From assembly GCA_946408345.1 (NCBI GenBank), contig CAMJRR010000004.1, positions 1 to 64,000 of the forward strand: a DNA stretch of 64,000 nt. The letters are read 5' to 3'. The translations under genes were made by a program, and so were the position numbers. This DNA is from an uncultured Bacteroidales bacterium (lineage in GTDB: Bacteria > Bacteroidota > Bacteroidia > Bacteroidales > F082). Shown piece after piece: positions 11,892-20,103 of this stretch. Position 1 is the first letter of the stretch, and every line of letters starts with the position of its first letter. The notes under the pieces were generated by a model that saw only the letters and a list, made by a program, of their open reading frames with translations, searched no databases and was not told the origin of the DNA.

Positions 11892-12102
11892 CTTTTTTTC
11901 CATTCATAAATGGTTTTCATTTTGAATATTTTCAAAAAAACAGCCCCACACCAAAGAAAAACCCCTATCATTGTCCCACTATTCAACCCCATAACGACGA
12001 CAGTCTACCCTACCTTCACATCTTCAGCGTTGCATTTTTGAAGTAAATAGACTTCGGACACACTAGTTGAAACACTACCAAAAAATCCTAAATAAAATCA
12101 AC

Positions 12103-12149
12103 TTTATTCCGCTACGAAATGCGATTTTTTGATTTCGTAGCGGAATAAA
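12103..12149. repeat. Perfect 18-bp inverted repeat with 11-nt loop
   Basis: tttattccgctacgaaat-gcgattttttg-atttcgtagcggaataaa between xylA and the defence-like operon. Confidence 0.9.
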
Positions 12150-12261
12150 CGCAAAATTATACCGTTTTTTGTGGAATTCTTACAGCTGCGGTAGTCGTTC
12201 GGCCCTCATTTCCAAAGTTGGCAGTATTTAGCTTGCATTCCTACAGTCCTTTATTGTCCAA

Positions 12262-13575
12262 TCACTTAGCATACAAAGCCACCAAAGTCTCGTACAACTC
12301 TTGCTTGCCGCTGGTCATCTTGGGTTCGCCGACTTTTTTGCCGTATTCGTAGGCTTGCTCGAAGGTGAGTTTGCCGTCCTCGAAGTCCTTGCCGATGCCG
12401 CTGTCGAAAGAAGCATAACGGGCTTTCTTCATCTTGGGCAACTCGCTGTTTTCCAGTAGGTCGGCAGCACTGAGCAACCCACGCGCCATGGCATCCATGC
12501 CGCTGATGTGGGCGATGAAGATGTCTTCGGGGTCGGTGCTGTTACGGCGCAGCTTGGCATCGAAATTGGTGCCACCGTTGGTGAAGCCGCCGCCACGGAT
12601 AATCTCCATCCAGGCCTGGGTGAGGTCGAAGTTGTCGATGGGGAACTGGTCGGTATCCCAGCCGTTCTGGTAGTCGCCGCGGTTGGCATCGATACTGCCC
12701 AACATCCTGTTGTCGACAGCCACTGCCAGTTCATGCTCGAAAGTATGCCCAGCGAGGTTGGCATGGTTCACCTCGATGTTGACCTTGAAGTCCTTGTCGA
12801 GGCCGTGCGTCTTGAGAAAGCCGATGACGGTCTCGGTGTCGACATCATATTGGTGCTTGGTCGGCTCCATAGGCTTCGGCTCGATGAGGAAAGTGCCTTT
12901 GAAGCCGTGGGCGCGTCCGTAGTCGCGGGCCATGCGCAACATTGTGGCTAGGTGTTCCTTTTCGCGTTTCTGGTCGGTGTTGAGCAGGCTCATATAGCCC
13001 TCACGACCACCCCAAAAGACGTAATTGGTGCCTCCGAGCTTGATGGTCGCGTCAATGCTGTTCTTGATTTGCACGATGGCACGGGCCACCACGTCGAAGT
13101 CGGGATTGGTGGCGGCACCGTTCATGTAGCGCTTGTGACCGAAAACGTTGGCAGTGCCCCAAAGCAGGTGGATGTCAGGGTATTGTTTCATCTTCTCCAA
13201 GGCGTAGTCGGTGATGACGCGCATCCGTTCCTCATAATCCTCCACCGTCGCACCTTCCTCGACGAGGTCAACATCGTGGAAACAGAAGTAGTGAATGCCG
13301 AGCTTGTCCATCAGCTCGAAGCCGGCGTCCATCTTGTCCTTGCCACGCTGGATGGGGTCGGTGGCTTTGTCCCAGGCATAGCTTCTGGTCTGACCACCGA
13401 ACTGGTCACCGCTGGCCTGACCGAGGGTATGCCACCAAGCCATGGCGAAGCGCAACCAGTCTTTCATTTTCTTGCCCATCACCACACGCTCGGGGTCGTA
13501 ATAGTGAAAGGCCATCACGTTCTTTGATTCAGTCCCCTCGAAAGGGATTTTCTTGATTTGAGGGAAGTATTCCAT
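12262..13575 (-). CDS. xylA: Xylose isomerase
   Basis: Full-length XylA: FHDVDLVEEG, WGGREGY, FLIEPKPMEPTKHQYD, NIEVNHANLAGHTFEHE. Confidence 0.97.
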   Translation of the reverse strand: MEYFPQIKKIPFEGTESKNVMAFHYYDPERVVMGKKMKDWLRFAMAWWHTLGQASGDQFGGQTRSYAWDKATDPIQRGKDKMDAGFELMDKLGIHYFCFHDVDLVEEGATVEDYEERMRVITDYALEKMKQYPDIHLLWGTANVFGHKRYMNGAATNPDFDVVARAIVQIKNSIDATIKLGGTNYVFWGGREGYMSLLNTDQKREKEHLATMLRMARDYGRAHGFKGTFLIEPKPMEPTKHQYDVDTETVIGFLKTHGLDKDFKVNIEVNHANLAGHTFEHELAVAVDNRMLGSIDANRGDYQNGWDTDQFPIDNFDLTQAWMEIIRGGGFTNGGTNFDAKLRRNSTDPEDIFIAHISGMDAMARGLLSAADLLENSELPKMKKARYASFDSGIGKDFEDGKLTFEQAYEYGKKVGEPKMTSGKQELYETLVALYAK

Positions 13576-13595
13576 TTTATTCAGTTGTTAATTGT

Positions 13596-15128
13596 TCAGT
13601 TTGCAGTTATATGTTGCTTCCACCTCGAATATGCCTCTTTGTACTGCTCAGCCAGCTTCTCATTTGGCTCGATGACCGCCAAGCGATTCAAACTGACAAA
13701 GGCTTCATCTATGGAAGTATAGAATCCAGCTCCGATGCCTGCCGCACGTGCTGCGCCAATGCTGCCATCGGTGTCGTAAAGCTCGATGGTGGCACCGCTC
13801 ACACCTGCGAGGGTTTCGCGGAAAATGGGGGAAAGGAACATATTGGCCTTGCCTGCGTGGATTTTGTCAAGGGTCATGCCAAGACTTTGCATCACCTCCA
13901 TGCCGTACATGAATGCAAATACCACACCTTCTTGCGAGGCACGGAACAGATGGGCATGCGTGTGACGCTTGAAGTTCAGCCCGTGGATGGAACAGCCCAT
14001 GTCGCGGTTTTCCATGACACGCTCGGCACCATTGCCGAAGGGCAAAATGCTAAGGCCGTCGCTGCCAATCGGGATTTCGGCAGCGATGCGGTTCATGTCT
14101 ACGTAGGCCAACTGTTTGGGCGAAATCGTCTCCCACGACCCGATATGGCGACGCATCCATGAGTTGAGGATGCCGCAGCCGTTGACACAATGCAATATGC
14201 CGAGACGAGGATGCTCCAAGGTATGGTTGACATGTAAGAAGGTGTTCACCCTCGATTTCGGGTCGTAACTCACCTTGTCGGAAACGCCATAAACGACACC
14301 CGACGTACCTGCCGTGGCCGCAATCTCACCAGGATGCAACACATTGAGTGACAAGGCGTTGTTGGGCTGGTCACCAGCACGATAGGCGATGGGAATGCCT
14401 TCTTTCAGTCCCAATTCCTTGGCTGCCTCTGCCGAGACCTTGCCCTGGATGCCGAAGGTTGGTACCAACGGCGGAATGATGTCTTTTGGAAAACCATAAT
14501 AATTCATGACATTGTCAGAGAGGCAAGATTTTGCGTCTCTACAACGGTAATCGTACAACATCATTTCCGACAACCCACAGGCCGTGGTGACCGCTTCGCC
14601 CGACAGCCGCATGGCGAGATAGTCGCCCGGCAACATAATCTTGTCAATCTTGTCGAACACTTCAGGCTCATTCTCCTTCACCCAAGCCAGTTTCGATGCG
14701 GTGAAATTGCCTGGTGAGTTGAGCAGATGGCTCAAGCATTTCTCTTCACCGATGTCGTGGAAAGCCTTTTCACCGTAAGGCACGCCGCGCGAGTCACACC
14801 AAATAATGGCATCACGGAGCGGCTGTAGGTTCTTGTCCAAGCAGACTAGGCCGTGCATTTGGTATGATATTCCAATAGCGGCAATGTCATGCCCTTGTAG
14901 AGACGTTTCCTGAAACGTCTCTACGTGCCGCATACATTTTGCAAATGCATTTTTAAAATATTCCCACCAATCATCGGGACGCTGCTCTGCCCATTCGGGC
15001 TGCAAGGCTTTGATGGGGGCTTCCGTCTCAGGATAAGAGGCTGAAGCGGCACACTTTCCGCTGTCAACCTCCACTAATGAGACCTTCACGCTGCTGCTAC
15101 CTAAGTCGATGCCCAATAAATAGTTCAT
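13596..15128 (-). CDS. xylB: Xylulokinase (carries two in-frame palindromic repeats)
   Basis: FGGY-type N-terminus MNYLLGIDLGSSSVKVSLV, GISYQMHGLV, AGDQPNNALSLNVLHPGEIAATAGTSG; between xylA and the xylose transporter gene. Confidence 0.95.
   Translation of the reverse strand: MNYLLGIDLGSSSVKVSLVEVDSGKCAASASYPETEAPIKALQPEWAEQRPDDWWEYFKNAFAKCMRHVETFQETSLQGHDIAAIGISYQMHGLVCLDKNLQPLRDAIIWCDSRGVPYGEKAFHDIGEEKCLSHLLNSPGNFTASKLAWVKENEPEVFDKIDKIMLPGDYLAMRLSGEAVTTACGLSEMMLYDYRCRDAKSCLSDNVMNYYGFPKDIIPPLVPTFGIQGKVSAEAAKELGLKEGIPIAYRAGDQPNNALSLNVLHPGEIAATAGTSGVVYGVSDKVSYDPKSRVNTFLHVNHTLEHPRLGILHCVNGCGILNSWMRRHIGSWETISPKQLAYVDMNRIAAEIPIGSDGLSILPFGNGAERVMENRDMGCSIHGLNFKRHTHAHLFRASQEGVVFAFMYGMEVMQSLGMTLDKIHAGKANMFLSPIFRETLAGVSGATIELYDTDGSIGAARAAGIGAGFYTSIDEAFVSLNRLAVIEPNEKLAEQYKEAYSRWKQHITAN
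14515..14542 (-). repeat. GTAGAGACG-family palindrome inside xylB
   Basis: Minus-strand GTAGAGACGCAAAATCTTGCCTCTCTGA; near-match to 45254-45281. Confidence 0.75.
14897..14924 (-). repeat. GTAGAGACG-family palindrome inside xylB (perfect 13-bp arms)
   Basis: gtagagacgtttc-ct-gaaacgtctctac. Confidence 0.9.
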
Positions 15129-16597
15129 TCCTTATTCTTTTTCCAAAAACGCGTCATGTCTTCCAAAGATTTGCCTTTCGTTTCGGGAACAAGTCGCCAA
15201 ACGAAGATAGCCGCCACGATGCACATCACGCCGTAGAGTCCGTAGGTGAACCAATGGCCGAAGTTGTCGCCCGTCGTGAGGTGCATGTTGAACATGGGAA
15301 CGAAGGTCGAACTGACGACAAAGTTGAAGATCCATTGCGCTGCGACAGCGATTGCCGTAGCCGTGCCACGAACGGTGTTAGGGAAGATTTCCGAAATCAG
15401 CACCCAACAAATCGGGCCCCAGGAGAACATAAACGAGGCGGAATAGAGCAAGATGGAAATCATCGTAATCAGTTGCAATCCTTCCACGCCAAAGGTAGAG
15501 GCCACACCGAAAGCACCGATGGCCATACCTATGCTACCGGAGATGAGCAGCGGTTTGCGGCCCCACTTCTCGACGGTGAAGATGGCCACTAAGGTATACA
15601 GAATGTTGACCACACCCATCATCACGGTGTTGAACATCGGGTTGGTCATGCCCATGTCGCCAAAAATGCGCGGCGCATAGTACAACACGGCGTTGATGCC
15701 CACCACCTGCTGGAAAACGCTCAGCATGATACCGATGAAGACCACCAACCAGCCGTAGGTGAACAGCTTTTCGGTCTTCACCTTGATGGTGCTCTTGATG
15801 TCGGCCAAAATGACCTTAGCTTGTTCCAAACCGTTGATTTTCGAAAGGACGCCCAAAGCCTTGTCATCCTTGCCAGCCATCACTAAATAGCGCGGCGACT
15901 CAGGGACGAAGCATATTAAGATGGTGAAGATGGCAGCGATAACAGCTTCAGAAGCAAACATATAGCGCCAACAAACCGCGATGGTCCAAGGGTCGCTTTC
16001 AGGCATCACTTGGCTGATTCCCTTCCCGATGGACACAATAACGGGATTCTCATGTGACCCTAAAATGAGGAAATTGACGAAATATACCACCAACTGACCG
16101 AAAATGATGGCAAATTGGTTCCAACTCACCAGCTGACCCCGTTTTCCGGTTGGAGCTATCTCGCCAATGTACATCGGACAAATCGCACTCGCCAATCCAA
16201 CGCCCATGCCGCCGATGATGCGATAATAGTTGAAGCTGTTGAGGACGGTCATCGTGGCGGTGGAATGCTGATGAAATGGAAATTCAGGATGCGCGGAGCC
16301 GAGCGCCGACACAAAGAACAGAATGCCGGCCACGAAGAGTGTCTGTTTGCGGCCCAAGCGATTGGCCAACCAACCTGATATTAAAGCTCCGATGACACAT
16401 CCAATCAGCGCACTGCTACAAGTGAGGCCATGGATAAAATCGGTGTACTGGAAGTCGGTAGCGCCGAGGAAATACGCCTGCAAACCCTTCTCCGCGCCCG
16501 AGATGACGGCGGTGTCGTAACCAAAGAGCAACCCGCCCAAGACAGCCACCAAGACGATGCCGTAGAGGTAGCCTTTGTTTCCGTTTTGTTGGTTCAT
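15125..16597 (-). CDS. xylE: MFS sugar/H+ symporter, xylose transporter type
   Basis: Sugar porter motifs GLLFGYDTAVISG, GWLANRLGRKQ, VPESPRYLV, VPETKGKSLEDM; 4-bp overlap with xylB. Confidence 0.9.
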   Translation of the reverse strand: MNQQNGNKGYLYGIVLVAVLGGLLFGYDTAVISGAEKGLQAYFLGATDFQYTDFIHGLTCSSALIGCVIGALISGWLANRLGRKQTLFVAGILFFVSALGSAHPEFPFHQHSTATMTVLNSFNYYRIIGGMGVGLASAICPMYIGEIAPTGKRGQLVSWNQFAIIFGQLVVYFVNFLILGSHENPVIVSIGKGISQVMPESDPWTIAVCWRYMFASEAVIAAIFTILICFVPESPRYLVMAGKDDKALGVLSKINGLEQAKVILADIKSTIKVKTEKLFTYGWLVVFIGIMLSVFQQVVGINAVLYYAPRIFGDMGMTNPMFNTVMMGVVNILYTLVAIFTVEKWGRKPLLISGSIGMAIGAFGVASTFGVEGLQLITMISILLYSASFMFSWGPICWVLISEIFPNTVRGTATAIAVAAQWIFNFVVSSTFVPMFNMHLTTGDNFGHWFTYGLYGVMCIVAAIFVWRLVPETKGKSLEDMTRFWKKNKE

Positions 16598-16618
16598 GAT
16601 TATGCTACTATTCTAAGT

Positions 16619-18226
16619 TTACATTCTAAACACCCCAAACTGTTGCGGCGGGAAGGGTTGGTTCAATGAGGCGGCGATACCCAAGGCGAGGATTTTGCGG
16701 GTGTCGATGGGGTCGATGATGCCGTCGTCCCAGAGGCGGGCGGTGCTATAGAAGGCCGAGCCTTCGTAGTCGTACTTGGCCAGGATTTCCTTTTTCAACT
16801 GCGCGATTTCGTCTTTCGGGACTTCAAGACCTCTGTATTTGTATTGATCTTCCTTCACCGTGGCGAGTACGCTGGCCGCCTGCTCTCCACCCATGACGGA
16901 GATTTTGGCGTTGGGCCACATGAAGAGCAGTCTCGGGCTATAGGCACGGCCAGCCATGCCATAGTTGCCTGCGCCAAACGAGCCACCGAAGATGACTGTG
17001 AACTTGGGCACGTTGGCATTCGAGACGGCATGCACCATCTTGGCACCGTCCTTGGCAATGCCCCCCTGCTCGTACTGTTTGCCTACCATGAAACCCGTGA
17101 TGTTCTGCAAAAACACCAACGGGATGTTTCTTTGGCAGCAAAGCTCGATGAAGTGCGTGGCTTTTAATGCCGATTCCGAGAACAACACGCCGTAGTTGGC
17201 GATGATGCCGACAGGGAAGCCCATCAAATGCGCAAAACCGCAGACGAGAGTCGTGGCATATCTTGACTTGAACTCCTGAAAACGGCTACCATCAACGATG
17301 CGGGCGATGATTTCCCTTGGGTCAACAAGCTTATGGAAGTCGATGGGCGCGAGGCCATAGAGGTCGTGCGGGTCATATAAAGGTGCCTCAACAGGCAGCA
17401 TGTCCAACTTCTGGCGATGACTCTTCTCCAAGGTCTTGAAAATGTTGCGGCAAATCTGCAGGGCATGTTGGTCGTTTTCGGCCAAGTGGTCGGCCACACC
17501 CGACACGGAGGTGTGCATCTCGCCACCACCCAATTCCTCCGCTGTGACCACTTCACCCGTGGCGGCTTTCACCAACGGCGGTCCACCGAGGTAAATCGTT
17601 CCTTGATTGCGCACGATGATGGTCTCGTCGCTCATGGCCGGCACGTAGGCACCACCGGCGGTACACATACCCATCACGATGGCAATCTGCGGGATGCCCA
17701 TGGCCGACATACGCGCTTGGTTGTAAAAGAAACGCCCGAAGTGGTCGCGGTCGGGGAAGACCGTGTCCTGCTCGGGCAGGAAAGCGCCACCACTGTCGAC
17801 CATATAGACGCAAGGCAGGTGGTTCTCCATGGCAATCTCCTGGGCGCGAAGGTGTTTCTTCACCGTATACTGCATATAGGTGCCGCCTTTTACGGTGGCG
17901 TCGTTGGCAACGATGACGGCCTCTCTACCTTGAATCACACCGATACCCGTGATGATGCCCGCCGAGGGGAAGTCATTATTATAGGTGCCGTAGGCAGCCA
18001 TCGGCGACAACTCCAAGAACGGCGTGTTCGGGTCGATGAGCAGGTCGATGCGCTCGCGGGCAAGGAGTTTATTGCGTTTCTTGTGCTTGGCCACGGCACT
18101 CTCGCCGCCACCTTGCATCGAGGCTGCCATGGCCTCGCGGTATTGCGACATCAGGGCGAGGAAGTTCTTTTCGTTCTGCTTGAACTCCTCGGAGTCGGTG
18201 CGTATGTTGGATTTCAGTACTTGCAT
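16619..18226 (-). CDS. Acyl-CoA carboxylase, carboxyltransferase (beta) subunit (methylcrotonyl/propionyl-CoA carboxylase family)
   Basis: Carboxyltransferase motifs [53 protein letters not shown]; start set at an internal Met (MQVLKSN). Confidence 0.88.
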   Translation of the reverse strand: MQVLKSNIRTDSEEFKQNEKNFLALMSQYREAMAASMQGGGESAVAKHKKRNKLLARERIDLLIDPNTPFLELSPMAAYGTYNNDFPSAGIITGIGVIQGREAVIVANDATVKGGTYMQYTVKKHLRAQEIAMENHLPCVYMVDSGGAFLPEQDTVFPDRDHFGRFFYNQARMSAMGIPQIAIVMGMCTAGGAYVPAMSDETIIVRNQGTIYLGGPPLVKAATGEVVTAEELGGGEMHTSVSGVADHLAENDQHALQICRNIFKTLEKSHRQKLDMLPVEAPLYDPHDLYGLAPIDFHKLVDPREIIARIVDGSRFQEFKSRYATTLVCGFAHLMGFPVGIIANYGVLFSESALKATHFIELCCQRNIPLVFLQNITGFMVGKQYEQGGIAKDGAKMVHAVSNANVPKFTVIFGGSFGAGNYGMAGRAYSPRLLFMWPNAKISVMGGEQAASVLATVKEDQYKYRGLEVPKDEIAQLKKEILAKYDYEGSAFYSTARLWDDGIIDPIDTRKILALGIAASLNQPFPPQQFGVFRM

Positions 18227-18310
18227 AGGCGTAAAGATTGAAAGCACAAAAATAGTTATTTTTTGATTAGAACATAGTTTTTCTGGCGAAAAACAGCCCT
18301 TCTACCATCT

Positions 18311-18400
18311 AAAAAAGTAGGGACAAGCCCTTTTGCCACTAATTGCTACATTGTTGATTTTCAATAAAAACCAATAAGGACATCCCAAAAAAGTAGGGAC
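18311..18400. repeat. Pair of 14-bp direct repeats AAAAAAGTAGGGAC (18311-18324 and 18387-18400)
   Basis: Exact copies 76 bp apart upstream of the TPR regulator gene. Confidence 0.8.
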
Positions 18401-18448
18401 ATCGCCTTCTGGTGAGCCTCGCACCTCTTGACAAATGTTTTTTTGCTA

Positions 18449-18456
18449 TATTTTTG
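18449..18456 (+). promoter_or_regulatory. -7 element TATTTTTG with -33 TTGAC (18428) for the TPR gene
   Basis: TTGAC, about 18 bp, TATTTTTG, about 31 bp before the ATG. Confidence 0.6.
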
Positions 18457-18486
18457 CGTCAGAGAAACGGACAAAAAGTGTGAGTC

Positions 18487-19962
18487 ATGAATAAAAACCT
18501 GAAATCCCTAATCCTAACAGCCGCCGTTTGCCTCGCTTTGGTAGCCTGCGATAGCCAAGCGAAGCGCATGGAACAGGCAAAAGTATTATATGAAAAAGGT
18601 GTGCAACTGCGTGAGCAACGCCGCTCCGAAGAGGCCGCCGAAAAGTTCCTGCAAGGGTTGGCTCTCGTGCAGCGCTCGGACAAGACCGCCGAGACCGTCC
18701 AATTGGAAGGCCAACTTTGTGACAACCTTGGCGCCATGTATCTCAAGCACGGACTTTTTGAGGATGCCTTCAAGCAACATCAGCAGGCACTGAATTGTTT
18801 TAAGCAGGCCGCCGATTCCACGGGCATGATGAACGCCTACCGCAACAGTGGTCGGGCGGTGCGGGCACAGGAACAATACACCCAAGCCAAACAATACTAC
18901 GACTCGGCCTTCCGCGTCGCCACCTTCATCAACGACCAAGCCATGCTCGCTGACCTCTATCTCGAGATGGGTCGCGACTACTACATGGAGACGGGCAACT
19001 TCGCCAAAGGCATCGAGAGCGTCAACCAAGCCTTGGAAATCGGCCTCAGCGACAACGACACCGACATCGCCCACATGACCTTGGGCATCCTATATTATTA
19101 CTCGCGCGAAAACGAGAAAGCGAAGTCCTACTTAAACCAAGCCCTCCGCAGCGAGCGTGCCGGGCTGAAAATGTCGGTATATCAAACGCTTTATGCCATT
19201 GCCTACAACGAAGGCGACTACCAGCAGGCGGTGAAATACCACACGCATTTTTCAGACAACTTGGTGCAAGCCGATGCGGAGCACTCCAGTGAGACCATGC
19301 AAAGAATCAAGGCGGAATACGAGTTGAAAGCCCAACAAAGCGAACTCGAGAGCCTGCACCGCACCCGCGATCTGAAACTCTATCTGATTATCGCCTTAGC
19401 TGTCATTGCCTTGCTCGTCATCCTCCTGATTGTGAGAAAGAAAATCAGCGACCACAAGTTGGAGATGGAGCACTTCGGACGGCAGGTGGAGCGCGACCAG
19501 AACCGCATCCACGAGTTGGTGAGCGACATGGAGAACCTGATTCGCACCAACGACGAACTGCGCCGCAGCCAGCAGTCGCTTCCGCCAAAGGATTTGATGT
19601 CGATCCAGAAAATCTTGACGCGAAACAAGATTATGACCACCGCGCAAGCCCTCACGGAAGAAGTGAACAACGACTCGCTCAACTTCGAGCTGACCGACAA
19701 CGACTGGAACGACTTCATCAGCCTCACCGACTTGGTCTTCGACGGCTTCTCGCAGCGGCTGTTGCAACTCTACCCCAAACTCAGCAAGTGGGATGTGCGC
19801 ATCTGCTGCCTCTCCAAGAACGGCTTCTCTAACCAGGTGATTTCCATCCTGTTGGACACGCAGACCGACTCTTACTACAAACGCAAAACCCGCATAAAAC
19901 AAATGAAGATGGACCTCGGGGATGATAACCGCACCTTTGAGGAGATAGTGAATGCTGTGTAG
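18487..19962 (+). CDS. TPR-TM-coiled-coil protein with C-terminal HTH-like domain (putative transcriptional regulator)
   Basis: Lipoprotein-like signal LVACDSQAK, TPR repeats, TM LYLIIALAVIALLVILLIV, C-terminal KWDVRICCLSKNGFSNQVISILLDTQTDSYYKRKTRIKQ; paralogue of 45436..46779. Confidence 0.8.
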   Translation: MNKNLKSLILTAAVCLALVACDSQAKRMEQAKVLYEKGVQLREQRRSEEAAEKFLQGLALVQRSDKTAETVQLEGQLCDNLGAMYLKHGLFEDAFKQHQQALNCFKQAADSTGMMNAYRNSGRAVRAQEQYTQAKQYYDSAFRVATFINDQAMLADLYLEMGRDYYMETGNFAKGIESVNQALEIGLSDNDTDIAHMTLGILYYYSRENEKAKSYLNQALRSERAGLKMSVYQTLYAIAYNEGDYQQAVKYHTHFSDNLVQADAEHSSETMQRIKAEYELKAQQSELESLHRTRDLKLYLIIALAVIALLVILLIVRKKISDHKLEMEHFGRQVERDQNRIHELVSDMENLIRTNDELRRSQQSLPPKDLMSIQKILTRNKIMTTAQALTEEVNNDSLNFELTDNDWNDFISLTDLVFDGFSQRLLQLYPKLSKWDVRICCLSKNGFSNQVISILLDTQTDSYYKRKTRIKQMKMDLGDDNRTFEEIVNAV

Positions 19963-19965
19963 CTT

Positions 19966-20057
19966 CTGGCTTTTGGCCTCTGGCTTCTGGCAGCGTCATC
20001 AGAAGAAAAACTTCAAACCTCTGTAAAAGCTGCCAAAGGCCAAGAGCCAGTAGCCAG
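19966..20057. repeat. Imperfect inverted repeat (about 29-bp arms) between the TPR gene and the first T9SS cargo gene
   Basis: CTGGCTTTTGGCCTCTGGCTTCTGGCAGC versus reverse complement CTGGCTACTGGCTCTTGGCCTTTGGCAGC, 34-nt loop. Confidence 0.75.
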
Positions 20058-20103
20058 TAGCAGAAAAAGAAATCAAATAATTAACAATCAAATAATTAGA
20101 CCT

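Noticed and set aside
11556-11903. CRISPR-Cas locus (Cas2-like protein)
   Set aside because: No cas1, no interference genes and no direct-repeat/spacer array seen anywhere in the window; better described as SinR/Cas2-fold stand-alone protein.
6145-12261. Integrative element with integrase/transposase
   Set aside because: No recombinase ORF recognised; only palindromes at the edges, so mobility remains an inference.
13611-14162. 183-aa plus-strand ORF
   Set aside because: Antisense to xylB, shadow ORF.
17417-18241. 274-aa plus-strand ORF
   Set aside because: Antisense to the acyl-CoA carboxylase gene; H/V/G-rich shadow ORF without motifs.
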